Below, one piece after another: positions 9,022 through 17,172 of a stretch of DNA of 64,000 nt. The stretch comes from DATBLQ01 sp036555325 (GTDB lineage: Bacteria; Pseudomonadota; Alphaproteobacteria; Rhizobiales; Aestuariivirgaceae): positions 154,831 to 218,830 of the forward strand of contig DATBLQ010000052.1 in assembly GCA_036555325.1 (NCBI GenBank), read 5' to 3'. The position numbers and the translations under genes are program-made. The notes beneath the pieces are model-generated. The model worked only from the letters and a program-made list of their open reading frames with translations. It was not told the DNA's origin and ran no database searches. Every line of letters begins with the position of its first letter. The stretch's first letter is position 1.

Positions 9022-9428
9022 TGATGCCCAACGATCTGATCGATGCGGCGCTCGATGCCAGGAAGCATGCCTACGCTCCTTACTCCAATTTCCAGGTTGG
9101 CGCTGCTCTACGGGATGAGACCGGCCGAATTCACGCAGGCTGCAATGTGGAAAACGCCGCGTTTCCGCAAGGGGTGTGCGCAGAGGCCGCCGCCCTGTCG
9201 GCGATGGTGCTAGCAGGTGGCCTGAGATGTGTTGAGATGGCAATTGTCGGGGGCGGAGATAGCCTCATCACTCCATGCGGCGGCTGCCGCCAGAAACTGC
9301 GCGAGTTCGCCACCGACGATATGACCATTCATGCGTGCGACGAGACGGGCGTGCTGAAGCGGACGTTCATGCTGGGTGAGCTTCTTCCGTTTGCCTTTAG
9401 TCCAACTCACCTTGGTCCAAGCGCATGA
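9021..9428 (+). CDS. cdd: cytidine deaminase
   Basis: Zinc-dependent deamination of cytidine and deoxycytidine to uridine and deoxyuridine. At 135 residues it is the short tetrameric form. The zinc-site motifs are complete: AGCNVENAAFPQGVCAEAAAL (first Zn cysteine and catalytic Glu) and TPCGGCRQKLREF (the paired cysteines). The N-terminal YAPYSNFQVGAAL motif is also intact. Two adjacent ATGs (9021, 9024) are possible starts. It overlaps the permease by 1 bp and the purine nucleoside phosphorylase gene by 4 bp. Confidence 0.93.
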   Translation: MMPNDLIDAALDARKHAYAPYSNFQVGAALRDETGRIHAGCNVENAAFPQGVCAEAAALSAMVLAGGLRCVEMAIVGGGDSLITPCGGCRQKLREFATDDMTIHACDETGVLKRTFMLGELLPFAFSPTHLGPSA

Positions 9429-10237
9429 CCGCCGCAAAAAAAACGATCTCGGCGCTCAGGAAACATTTGGGGTCGAGACGCCCCGCAGTTGCGATCGTCC
9501 TTGGTTCGAGTCTTGGTAAGCTGAGCACCGCGGTGGAAAATCCCTTGACTGTCCCTTTCGCCAAGATCCCAGGTTTTCCCAGGCCGAACGTTTCGGGCCA
9601 TGCGGGAACGCTTATTTCCGGAACGATTGGCGAGAATCCAATAGTGCTCGTCAGTGGTCGGGTTCACGCCTATGAAAAAGGCAATGCCGCAGCCATGCGA
9701 CCCATTATCGAATCGCTGGCCCTGCTTGGTGTCCACACGCTCATTCTGCTGAATGCTGCCGGTTCCCTCATGGCAAATACACCGCCCGGCCGCCTTATGT
9801 TGATCACCGACCACATCAATTTCTCTGGCATGAATCCCTTGATCGGCGAAAAGGGGGATGAGCGTTTTGTGTCGCTGACTAATGCCTATGATCGTTCTCT
9901 GGCCGATGCCATAAGACGCGCCGCGAAGGCTGAAGCCATTGATCTTGCCGAAGGAACGTACGTTTGGTTCTCCGGTCCGTCCTTTGAAACTCCGGCGGAG
10001 ATCCGCGCAGCGCGGACTCTCGGAGCCGATGCCGTCGGGATGTCGACCGTCCCGGAAGTGATCATCGCCCGGCGATTCAATCTGAAGGTTGCCGCCGTAT
10101 CGGTGATCACCAACTACGCCGCCGGTATCCAGGCCTCATCGCCAAGCCATGCGCAGACCAAGCGAGAAGGCGAAGCAGCTGCCGACGATGTGTTACGGTT
10201 GATCGTCTCACTTTTGGATGAGCGACTGGATGGTTGA
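9425..10237 (+). CDS. purine-nucleoside phosphorylase
   Basis: Phosphorolysis of purine nucleosides to base plus (deoxy)ribose 1-phosphate; trimeric, 270-residue inosine/guanosine type. Motifs in order: VLGSSLGKL (phosphate loop), SGHAGTLISG, SGRVHAYEKGNAAAMR, LLNAAGSL, DHINFSGMNPL, WFSGPSFETPAEIR, GADAVGMSTVPEVIIAR and VSVITNYAAGI with the purine-contacting Asn. It starts in a 4-bp overlap with cdd. The sugar phosphate produced feeds DeoB two genes later. Could be called deoD or punA; I leave the symbol empty because the family is split between names. Confidence 0.9.
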   Translation: MTAAKKTISALRKHLGSRRPAVAIVLGSSLGKLSTAVENPLTVPFAKIPGFPRPNVSGHAGTLISGTIGENPIVLVSGRVHAYEKGNAAAMRPIIESLALLGVHTLILLNAAGSLMANTPPGRLMLITDHINFSGMNPLIGEKGDERFVSLTNAYDRSLADAIRRAAKAEAIDLAEGTYVWFSGPSFETPAEIRAARTLGADAVGMSTVPEVIIARRFNLKVAAVSVITNYAAGIQASSPSHAQTKREGEAAADDVLRLIVSLLDERLDG

Positions 10238-10288
10238 GTGTTGCCTCGCTTGCATCTCGATTATCCAACGCCCCAGTGACGGTTGACC

Positions 10289-11599
10289 GTGCTGCCTCAA
10301 GAGATCATTCGAAAGAAGCGCGACGGCCAAATGCTGTCTCGCCAGGAAATCTCGCAGCTGGTTGACGGCCTGAGCCGCGGAAGTCTGAGCGACAGTCAGG
10401 CCGCAGCGTTCGCCATGGCGGTATTTTTTCGCGGCATGACCGAAAGTGAATGTGTTGCGTTGACCACTGCGATGCGAGATTCAGGAACTGTCTTGTCTTG
10501 GCCAAGGTCGGACTTTCCAGGACCTGTAGTCGACAAACATTCAACTGGCGGGATTGGAGACAATGTTTCTTTGATGCTTGCTCCCATGCTCGCCGCGACC
10601 GGCGCTTATGTGCCGATGATATCAGGTCGCGCTCTCGGCCATACTGGCGGCACACTCGACAAGCTCGAATCGATTCCGGGCTATGCGACAGCGCCCGATC
10701 TTGCGCGCTTTCGCCAGACCGTGAAGAGCGCCGGTTGCGCCATCATCGGTCAGACCGACGAGCTTGCGCCGGCTGACCGCCGGCTGTACGCAATCCGAGA
10801 CATAACCGCGACGGTAGAATCGATCCCCTTGATCACGGCTTCAATTCTATCGAAGAAACTGGCCGCCGGTCTGGACTCGCTTGTCCTCGACGTGAAACTG
10901 GGCTCCGGTGCTTTCATGAAAACAATCGCCGAAGCCCGAGAGCTTGCCGGCGCGCTGGTCGGTGTCGGAAAGGGAGCTGGTCTCAACATATCGGCGCTCA
11001 TTACCGATATGGATGAGCCCCTCGCGCCCACCGCCGGCAACGCTTTGGAGGTGATGAACGCCGTGAGCTACCTCAAGGGAGATCGCCAGTCGCGCCTCAA
11101 CGAAATCGTTTTGGCTCTTGGCGAAGAACTTTTGTTTCTGTCACATGTTGCCCCCTCTAGCCAAAACGCTCGAAAGATGCTTGATGCGGCCATTGCGACT
11201 GGCAAAGCTGCCGAGCATTTTGCGCGTATGGTGGCAATTCTCGGCGGTCCCCACGACTTTATCGACCAGCCGGAGGCCTACTTGCCGGTTGCGCCGATCC
11301 TCAGACCTGTGGCAGCCCGTGAGCAAGGAACGGTTGCATCAATAGATACCCGGCTCTTGGGCCTTTCCGTGATCGTTCTTGGCGGAGGCAGATCAACGCC
11401 CGATCAGCCGATCGATCACGCCGTGGGCTTGTCCGATCTTGCCCCGCGCGGCGCCGAGCTGTCGAGGGGTGAGCCGCTGGCGATGCTGCATGCCCGCGAT
11501 CCTTCGTCCGCCGAAACCGCCGAGCAAATGGTGCTCGCGGCCTATCGGCTTGGGGCCGCTACCGAAGCCGGTCCAGTCATCCGTGAACGGATTGGTTGA
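10289..11599 (+). CDS. deoA: thymidine phosphorylase
   Basis: Phosphorolysis of thymidine and deoxyuridine to base plus 2-deoxyribose 1-phosphate. Family signatures: LPQEIIRKKRDGQ at the start, VDKHSTGGIGDNVSLMLAPMLA (phosphate-binding loop), SGRALGHTGGTLDKLESIPGY (the family signature), SILSKKLAAGLDSLVLDVKLGSGAFM and a C-terminal pyrimidine nucleoside phosphorylase domain. An in-frame TTG at 10283 is two codons upstream; I prefer the GTG at 10289 because known DeoA proteins begin M-L-P-Q-E. The 51-bp gap before it is the largest inside the operon. Confidence 0.92.
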   Translation: MLPQEIIRKKRDGQMLSRQEISQLVDGLSRGSLSDSQAAAFAMAVFFRGMTESECVALTTAMRDSGTVLSWPRSDFPGPVVDKHSTGGIGDNVSLMLAPMLAATGAYVPMISGRALGHTGGTLDKLESIPGYATAPDLARFRQTVKSAGCAIIGQTDELAPADRRLYAIRDITATVESIPLITASILSKKLAAGLDSLVLDVKLGSGAFMKTIAEARELAGALVGVGKGAGLNISALITDMDEPLAPTAGNALEVMNAVSYLKGDRQSRLNEIVLALGEELLFLSHVAPSSQNARKMLDAAIATGKAAEHFARMVAILGGPHDFIDQPEAYLPVAPILRPVAAREQGTVASIDTRLLGLSVIVLGGGRSTPDQPIDHAVGLSDLAPRGAELSRGEPLAMLHARDPSSAETAEQMVLAAYRLGAATEAGPVIRERIG

Positions 11600-11604
11600 C
11601 GGCC

Positions 11605-12786
11605 ATGTCGCGCGCGGCTCTCCTGGTGATGGATTCGTTTGGCATTGGCGGCGCTCCCGATGCCGCCGCCTTTGGTGATGCAGGCGCCAATACCTTCGGT
11701 CACATCGCCCAAAACTGTTCGCCTCATATTCCGTTCTTGCTTGCTTTAGGAGTTGCACATGCTTGCGAGGCCGCAAGCGGGCTGCGCACCGGCCTCTCTC
11801 GGCCGAATCGCTTATCCGGCCAGTGGGGCTACGCGGTTGAGACCTCACGCGGCAAGGACACCCCCTCCGGCCACTGGGAAATTGCCGGTGTGCCGGTCTC
11901 CTTCGACTGGGGCTATTTCCCCAATACCATTCCTTGTTTTCCCTCTCATTTTACCAATTCGCTGATCAAGCGCTGCACCCTCCCTGGCCTTCTAGGCAAC
12001 AAACACGCGTCCGGCACCGATATTGTCGGCGAGCTCGGCGAAAAGCACCTGCAGACGGGAGAACCGATCATCTATACGTCCGTTGATTCCGTCATTCAGA
12101 TCGCGGCTCACGAGCAGGCTTTTGGCCTAGAGCGGCTCTACCATATATGTGCAATTGCCCGCGAGTTGGCCGACCCCCTCAATATTGGCCGTGTCATAGC
12201 TCGTCCATTCCTCGGAGCCTCTTCGAAAGATTTTCATCGCACCCCCAACCGCCGTGACTTTGCCGTACCGCCGCCGCAGCCAACCCTGCTCGACCATGCA
12301 ACGGCTGCCGGTCGCGATGTCATTTCGCTAGGTAAGATCGGCGATATCTTCGCTCATCGCGGAACCGGTCGAATTGTCAAGGCCGCCGGCAACGACGCAT
12401 TGTTCGATGCGATGCTTAAGGCTCAAGGTGAACTGCTCGACGGCGGCCTGCTTTTCGCCAACTTCGTCGATTTCGACACCGACTATGGTCATCGCCGCGA
12501 TGTTCAAGGCTACGCTTCGGCTCTTGAGCGTTTCGACCGCCGCCTGCCAGAGCTGCAAGCTGCTTTGGACAGCGACGATCTGGTCATCATCACCGGCGAT
12601 CACGGTTGTGACCCGACCTGGCGCGGCACCGATCACACCCGTGAATGCGTGCCCATCTTGGCGTTCGGCCCGCGCCTCGCTCCGAAGGAAATCGGCAAGC
12701 GATCGACTTTTGCCGATATCGGCCAAACCTTGGCCAGCCACCTTGGCCTTGAGCCCCTTGCCCATGGAAGGGCATGGAATCTCTGA
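11605..12786 (+). CDS. deoB: phosphopentomutase
   Basis: Interconverts (deoxy)ribose 1-phosphate and 5-phosphate, the step that joins nucleoside phosphorolysis to central metabolism. Alkaline-phosphatase-superfamily metalloenzyme of 393 residues. Metal and phosphate-site motifs: MDSFGIGGAPDAAAFGDAGANTFGH at the N-terminus, SGHWEIAGVP, VDFDTDYGHRRDVQGYA and the C-terminal TGDHGCDPTWRGTDHTRE. ATG at 11605, just after the deoA stop; an upstream in-frame TTG (11596) would overlap deoA and is less likely. Last gene of the operon. No deoC, add or upp is present in this window. Confidence 0.93.
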   Translation: MSRAALLVMDSFGIGGAPDAAAFGDAGANTFGHIAQNCSPHIPFLLALGVAHACEAASGLRTGLSRPNRLSGQWGYAVETSRGKDTPSGHWEIAGVPVSFDWGYFPNTIPCFPSHFTNSLIKRCTLPGLLGNKHASGTDIVGELGEKHLQTGEPIIYTSVDSVIQIAAHEQAFGLERLYHICAIARELADPLNIGRVIARPFLGASSKDFHRTPNRRDFAVPPPQPTLLDHATAAGRDVISLGKIGDIFAHRGTGRIVKAAGNDALFDAMLKAQGELLDGGLLFANFVDFDTDYGHRRDVQGYASALERFDRRLPELQAALDSDDLVIITGDHGCDPTWRGTDHTRECVPILAFGPRLAPKEIGKRSTFADIGQTLASHLGLEPLAHGRAWNL

Positions 12787-12792
12787 GAGGAC

Positions 12793-12815
12793 ACGCCACC
12801 CTGAGAGGGGGGCGT
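12793..12815 (+). terminator. hairpin after deoB, possible terminator
   Basis: A 9-bp stem with one mismatch, ACGCCACCC and GGGGGGCGT around a TGAGA loop, beginning 7 nt after the deoB stop. There is no T-run after it, so it may be a weak or Rho-assisted terminator or only an mRNA 3'-end structure. The rest of the 145-bp convergent gap to preA shows nothing recognisable. Confidence 0.35.
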
Positions 12816-12931
12816 GGATCTCGAGTATCGATCCGTACATGGATGAAGACTAGGGCAAGCCCCGCGCCAGGGCGCTCCCTTCCCCGATCCGCTTTGCCAG
12901 CGCAGGAAGAGCCTCATCTACCCGCTGAAAC

Positions 12932-14248
12932 CTACTTCACCGGGGCTACTTCACAAGCGGCATTCGGATTGTTTGGATGCTCGAGCCAAGTGATCTTGGT
13001 CCCCACCTTCTTCCCCGTTCGCTTGTCGATCTCGCCGGGTTTCAGCGCTTCCATGGTAATGCAATTCTCGACCGGGCACACGAGCGCGCACAGATTGCAT
13101 CCTACGCATTCCTCGTCGATCACCTCGAAATGCCGCTCTCCCATCTTGCTGTTGGAGATCGCCTGATGCGAGGTGTCCTCGCAGGCGATGTAACAGCGGC
13201 CGCATTTAATGCACAGCTCCTGATCGATGACCGCCTTCACCGCATAGTCGAGATTGAGATACTGCCAGTCGGTCGCCCGCGGCACCGCCCGACCGCTGAA
13301 CTCGGCAGTGGTCCGGTAGCCCTTCTCATCCATCCACGTTTCAAGGCCCGAGATCAGCTCCTGTACGATCTTGAAGCCATAGACCATCGCCGCCGTGCAC
13401 ACCTGCACATTCCCTGCTCCAAGTGCCATAAACTCCGCCGCGTCGCGCCACGTCTCGATTCCACCGATCGCCGAAATGGAATAACCGCGCGTGGCAGGCG
13501 CCCGCGCAATCTCTGTCACCATGTTGAGCGCGATTGGCTTCACCGCCCGCCCACAGTACCCACCATGCGTCGCCATCCCGTCGGTATGCGGCCAGGGCGC
13601 CATTTCGTCGAGATCGACTCCCATGATGGAGTTGACCGTGTTGATCAGCGACACCGCATCCGCTCCACCTCGCCGTGCCGCTTCCGCCGGCCTGCGTATG
13701 TCGGTAATATTCGGCGTTAGCTTTACGATCACCGGCATGCGCGTATGCGCCTTGCACCAACGGGCCACCATCTCGACATACTCGGGAACCTGCCCCACCG
13801 CCGACCCCATTCCGCGCTCCGACATTCCATGTGGGCAGCCGAAATTGAGCTCCACACCATCGGCATCCGTATCTTCCACTCGTTTCAGTATTGCTTCCCA
13901 ATTGCGCTCCTCGCACGGAACCATAAGCGAGACAACCAGCGCCCTGTCGGGCCAGGCGCGCTTGACCTCCTTGATTTCCCGTAGATTCACATCAAGAGGC
14001 CGATCAGTGATAAGTTCGATATTGTTGAAGCCGATCACTCGTCGGTCGGACGAATGGATGGCGCCATAGCGCGGTCCGTTGACGTTCACGATGGGTGGAT
14101 CTTCGCCAAGCGTTTTCCATACCACCCCGCCCCAACCGGCGCGGAACGCCCGCTCGACATTATATTGCTTATCGGTGGGGGGCGCCGACGCGAGCCAGAA
14201 GGGATTGGGAGATTTGATGCCGCAGAATAGGTTGGTGAGATTGGCCAT
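12932..14248 (-). CDS. preA: NAD-dependent dihydropyrimidine dehydrogenase subunit PreA
   Basis: Catalytic subunit that reduces uracil and thymine to dihydropyrimidines. From the ATG at 14248 it has 438 residues: an FMN-binding TIM barrel (FCGIKSPNPFWLASAPPTDK near the start, NFGCPHGMSERGMGSAVGQ with the active-site Cys near 125, SAIGGIETWRDAAEFMALGA near 270) and a C-terminal ferredoxin domain with two 4Fe-4S motifs, CIKCGRCYIACED and CVGCNLCALVCPVENC. The start follows a GGAG site in the sequence between the preT stop and the ATG, so preT and preA are coupled. It lies tail to tail with the nucleoside operon, whose products include uracil and thymine. Confidence 0.92.
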   Translation of the reverse strand: MANLTNLFCGIKSPNPFWLASAPPTDKQYNVERAFRAGWGGVVWKTLGEDPPIVNVNGPRYGAIHSSDRRVIGFNNIELITDRPLDVNLREIKEVKRAWPDRALVVSLMVPCEERNWEAILKRVEDTDADGVELNFGCPHGMSERGMGSAVGQVPEYVEMVARWCKAHTRMPVIVKLTPNITDIRRPAEAARRGGADAVSLINTVNSIMGVDLDEMAPWPHTDGMATHGGYCGRAVKPIALNMVTEIARAPATRGYSISAIGGIETWRDAAEFMALGAGNVQVCTAAMVYGFKIVQELISGLETWMDEKGYRTTAEFSGRAVPRATDWQYLNLDYAVKAVIDQELCIKCGRCYIACEDTSHQAISNSKMGERHFEVIDEECVGCNLCALVCPVENCITMEALKPGEIDKRTGKKVGTKITWLEHPNNPNAACEVAPVK

Positions 14249-14259
14249 GCCTTTGCTCC

Positions 14260-15621
14260 TCACGCCGCCGTCGCTGACGTCAGCGATCTCAAATAGCGGT
14301 CGATCGACAGGGCCGCAACCTTCCCGTCTTCCACCGCAGAGACAGTTAAATCCTTGCCGCCCGCTACGCAGTCACCTCCCGCCCATACATTTGCAACCGA
14401 TGTGCGCCGCTCTTCGTCGACCTTGATGCGGTCCTTTTCCAGCTCGACATAATCCTCCCGCGAAGCAACGTCCTCGACATTCAATGTCTGACCGATTGCC
14501 TTGAACAATTGATCGCAAGGCATCCTTAGGATTTCGCCGGTGCCCACGAGCCGGCCGTTCTTTTCTTTCGTATATTCGAACTCGACGCCGATCAGCTTGC
14601 CTGCTTTCGCCAGCACCTTTTTTGGCTGCATCCAGTGCCTGATGAGGACACCGTCCGTTTGCGCCAGTTCCTGTTCATAGTCGCTGGCGCTCATTTGTTC
14701 GGCACCCCGGCGATAGACGATGGTGACATCTTCTGCACCCAGGCGCCTGGTTTGGCTGGCAATGTCGATTGCCGTCATGCCGCCGCCGATCACTACGATC
14801 CGCCGCCCGACCGGAAGTTTGGAAAGATCCTGGCTCTGCCTGAGTCTGGCGATGTAGTCGACAGCGTTCATCACGCCGGCAACGTCTGTCTTCTCATTGA
14901 GATCGTTGACGCCGCCAAGGCCGATCCCCAGGAATACCGCGTCGAAATTTTCTCGCAGCGTCTTGAGCTTCAATCCTTTTCCGAGCCGTTTTCCATAGTC
15001 CATACGTATCCCGCCGACGCCGAGGATGTAATTCACCTCGCGCTGGGCGAAATCATTCACCGTCTTGTAGGCCGCAATACCATACTCATTGAGTCCTCCT
15101 GCTTTCTCCCGGGCCTCGAACACCGTCACCTCATGGCCAAGCGTTGCAAGCTTGTGGGCGCACGCAAGCCCCGCTGGTCCCCCGCCCACCACCGCAACGC
15201 GCCGTCCCGACGCAGTTCCTTGCGAGAAAATCTGCTTGCCGGACTCAAACAGGACGTCCGTTGCGTATCTCTGCAACCGCCCGATTTCCACGGGCTTACC
15301 CTCGGCGTATTCGCGCACGCAGACTTCTTCGCACAAGGTTTCGGTTGGGCACACGCGCCCGCACATGCCTCCCATTATATTGGCCGTAAGGATGGTCTTG
15401 GCCGCGCCATGTGGATTGCCGGCGGCAATCTCGCGTATGAACAGCGGAATATCGATCGCCGTCGGACACGCCTGCACGCACGGAGCATCGTAGCAGAACA
15501 AACACCTCTCTGCCGCTACGCGAGCGTCATTCTGGTCGAAGGGCGGCGCGATATCTGAAAAGTTCTTGTCATAATCTTCAGGCTCCAACCGGCCCGCCGC
15601 AATATTAGACGCCTTGGTCAT
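14260..15621 (-). CDS. preT: NAD-dependent dihydropyrimidine dehydrogenase subunit PreT
   Basis: Electron-input subunit, a GltD-like flavoprotein that passes electrons from NADH to PreA. About 453 residues from the ATG at 15621: an N-terminal iron-sulfur region (CLFCYDAPCVQACPTAIDIP, then CGRVCPTETLCEEVCVRE), an FAD site VVGGGPAGLACAHKLATLGHE near residue 145 and an NAD site VVIGGGMTAIDIASQTRRLG near 285. Longer in-frame starts exist upstream, but MTKASNIAAGRL matches the family N-terminus and follows an AGAGGTGAG site. Dihydropyrimidinase and beta-ureidopropionase genes, often adjacent, are not in this window. Confidence 0.92.
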   Translation of the reverse strand: MTKASNIAAGRLEPEDYDKNFSDIAPPFDQNDARVAAERCLFCYDAPCVQACPTAIDIPLFIREIAAGNPHGAAKTILTANIMGGMCGRVCPTETLCEEVCVREYAEGKPVEIGRLQRYATDVLFESGKQIFSQGTASGRRVAVVGGGPAGLACAHKLATLGHEVTVFEAREKAGGLNEYGIAAYKTVNDFAQREVNYILGVGGIRMDYGKRLGKGLKLKTLRENFDAVFLGIGLGGVNDLNEKTDVAGVMNAVDYIARLRQSQDLSKLPVGRRIVVIGGGMTAIDIASQTRRLGAEDVTIVYRRGAEQMSASDYEQELAQTDGVLIRHWMQPKKVLAKAGKLIGVEFEYTKEKNGRLVGTGEILRMPCDQLFKAIGQTLNVEDVASREDYVELEKDRIKVDEERRTSVANVWAGGDCVAGGKDLTVSAVEDGKVAALSIDRYLRSLTSATAA

Positions 15622-15731
15622 TCTCACCTCTGGATTTTTGACCATTCGATCAAAATCGCTCAGCTCTGTCAATGCTGCCGAATGGGCCGGCAGCACGCCC
15701 AACCAGCCTGACAGTAGGGCATGCGCACTAG

Positions 15732-16295
15732 CTAGGTCGCAGCGCTTGGTTTTTTGGCTTTCTTCAGAGGCTGGGCTCCGTGCGCACCGAGAAAATCCCC
15801 CTTGCTCAAAGGCACCCCGTTATGTCTGAGGATGCAATAGGCGGTGGTCACGTGAAAGAAGAAATCCGGTACCGTTATCCGCGCCGCATGGGGTTCCGCC
15901 GCCAACCCAAGCGAGGAATCGAAGAAGATCGGCAGTGGCGTAGTCTGCTTGTCACGCAGCTGCTTCGGCTTGATCCTTTTGAGAAAAGCGATTGTCTGTT
16001 TGATGCTGCTCTTGAGCTCATCGAAGCTCGTCTCGTCATAACCCACTCGTGGGGCGCTCTGCTCCGTGAAATGACGGGCAAAATCAACCGGTAGATAGCA
16101 TGCATACTGAATTTGCTGCAGAAAGGTGAACATATTGGGATAGAGTCGAGCGCTAAGAAGCGTCTGCGGCTCTATCTTGTTGGTCTTCGCGTGGCTTTCC
16201 GCTTTGTTGAGGATCCTGGCTAGATTTTCCAGGGACTTGATGAACAGTGCAATGGTGAGCCCATGGAGAGTGTCCGCTTCTGTGTCCTTCGTCAT
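15732..16295 (-). CDS. DUF1993 family protein
   Basis: Small (187-residue) all-alpha protein of the DUF1993 family, related in fold to the DinB/YfiT four-helix bundles. No enzymatic function has been established for the family to my knowledge. Seen: LYPNMFTFLQQIQYACYLPVDFARHF, VGYDETSFDELKSSIKQTIAFL and FFFHVTTAYCILRHNGVPLSKGDFLG, all typical, with a lysine-rich tail. It begins about 15 nt after the epimerase gene, so it probably forms the 3' end of the xyl operon. No signal peptide or membrane segment. Confidence 0.75.
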   Translation of the reverse strand: MTKDTEADTLHGLTIALFIKSLENLARILNKAESHAKTNKIEPQTLLSARLYPNMFTFLQQIQYACYLPVDFARHFTEQSAPRVGYDETSFDELKSSIKQTIAFLKRIKPKQLRDKQTTPLPIFFDSSLGLAAEPHAARITVPDFFFHVTTAYCILRHNGVPLSKGDFLGAHGAQPLKKAKKPSAAT

Positions 16296-16310
16296 GGATC
16301 GTCCCTCAAT

Positions 16311-17159
16311 TTATGCTCGCGCCCAGCCGCGCCTGATGTTCTTGATTCCTTCGAGATAAACGGTTTCGTGCGAGGGTGAGAAATCCCGCCACACCCTCGT
16401 CGCCGCAGCAAGTTCAGGCATCGACCGGCCAAAGGCCTCTATCGTCAACCAGCCGTCATAGCGGCTTTTTTTGAGCGCGCCGTAGATTCCAGGCCAGTCG
16501 AGATGCCCGCGCCCCGGCGTACCACGGGTATTCTCGGAAACATGCACATGGGAAATGTGTCGCTTGTTCCGGCTGATGGCAGCAATTGGGTCGTCTTCCT
16601 CTATGTTGGCATGGAACGTGTCGTACATTCCGGTGATCTGCGGATGATCCACTTCGTCGAGATAGTTGGCGAGCGCGTCCATCGTGTTGAGAAAATAGCA
16701 TTCGAATCGATTGAGCGCTTCCAGCGCCACGCGAACGTTCTTTTTCCCAGCGTAGTCCCCGAGTTGCCTGTGGACGGCGAGCGCTCGTTTTCGTTCCTGC
16801 GCGGTGGGAGACGTTCCGCTGAACACTCCAAGGCTTGAATGTAACGGCCCGCAAAGCAATCTCGATCCCAGCGCCGCTGAACAATCGATCAGCCACTTGA
16901 GATAGTCCAGTCCAGCCGCCCGCGTTGCCGCATCAGGCGAAATGGGATTTTTGTCGGCCGTTGGCACAACCGAAACGATCGTCCGGTCTAGTCCGACTTG
17001 ATCGAGCGCGTTCCCTAGCTTGGCGTAATACTCAGGGTCGCCTCCGAAAACCGGGATTTCCACCCCATCAAAACCGGCCTTCTTCAGCTTCTGCAGCAAA
17101 GGCTTGTGCTTCGGGGTAACATGCGTTGTCCACAACAGAAGATTGAAACCCGCCTTCAT
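16311..17159 (-). CDS. sugar epimerase/isomerase, D-tagatose/D-psicose 3-epimerase-like
   Basis: TIM-barrel (AP_endonuc_2) enzyme of 283 residues resembling ketose 3-epimerases. Metal ligands expected in that family are present: Glu in VALEALNRFECYF, Asp and His in MYDTFHANIEEDDP, His in HVHVSENTRGTPGRGHLDW (with the conserved Arg), and Glu in LTIEAFG. The open frame runs 87 codons further upstream through a region antisense-like in composition; the start MKAGFNLLLWTTHV at 17159 is the natural one. It belongs to the minus-strand xylBA operon. Likely role: epimerising a keto-sugar so that it can enter the xylulose or a parallel route. A hydroxypyruvate-isomerase-like activity is an alternative. 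Confidence 0.8.
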   Translation of the reverse strand: MKAGFNLLLWTTHVTPKHKPLLQKLKKAGFDGVEIPVFGGDPEYYAKLGNALDQVGLDRTIVSVVPTADKNPISPDAATRAAGLDYLKWLIDCSAALGSRLLCGPLHSSLGVFSGTSPTAQERKRALAVHRQLGDYAGKKNVRVALEALNRFECYFLNTMDALANYLDEVDHPQITGMYDTFHANIEEDDPIAAISRNKRHISHVHVSENTRGTPGRGHLDWPGIYGALKKSRYDGWLTIEAFGRSMPELAAATRVWRDFSPSHETVYLEGIKNIRRGWARA

Positions 17160-17172
17160 AGTACGCTCCCCA

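Noticed and set aside
14635..15558. 307-codon plus-strand frame
   Set aside because: Antisense to preT, whose flavin and iron-sulfur motifs are unambiguous.
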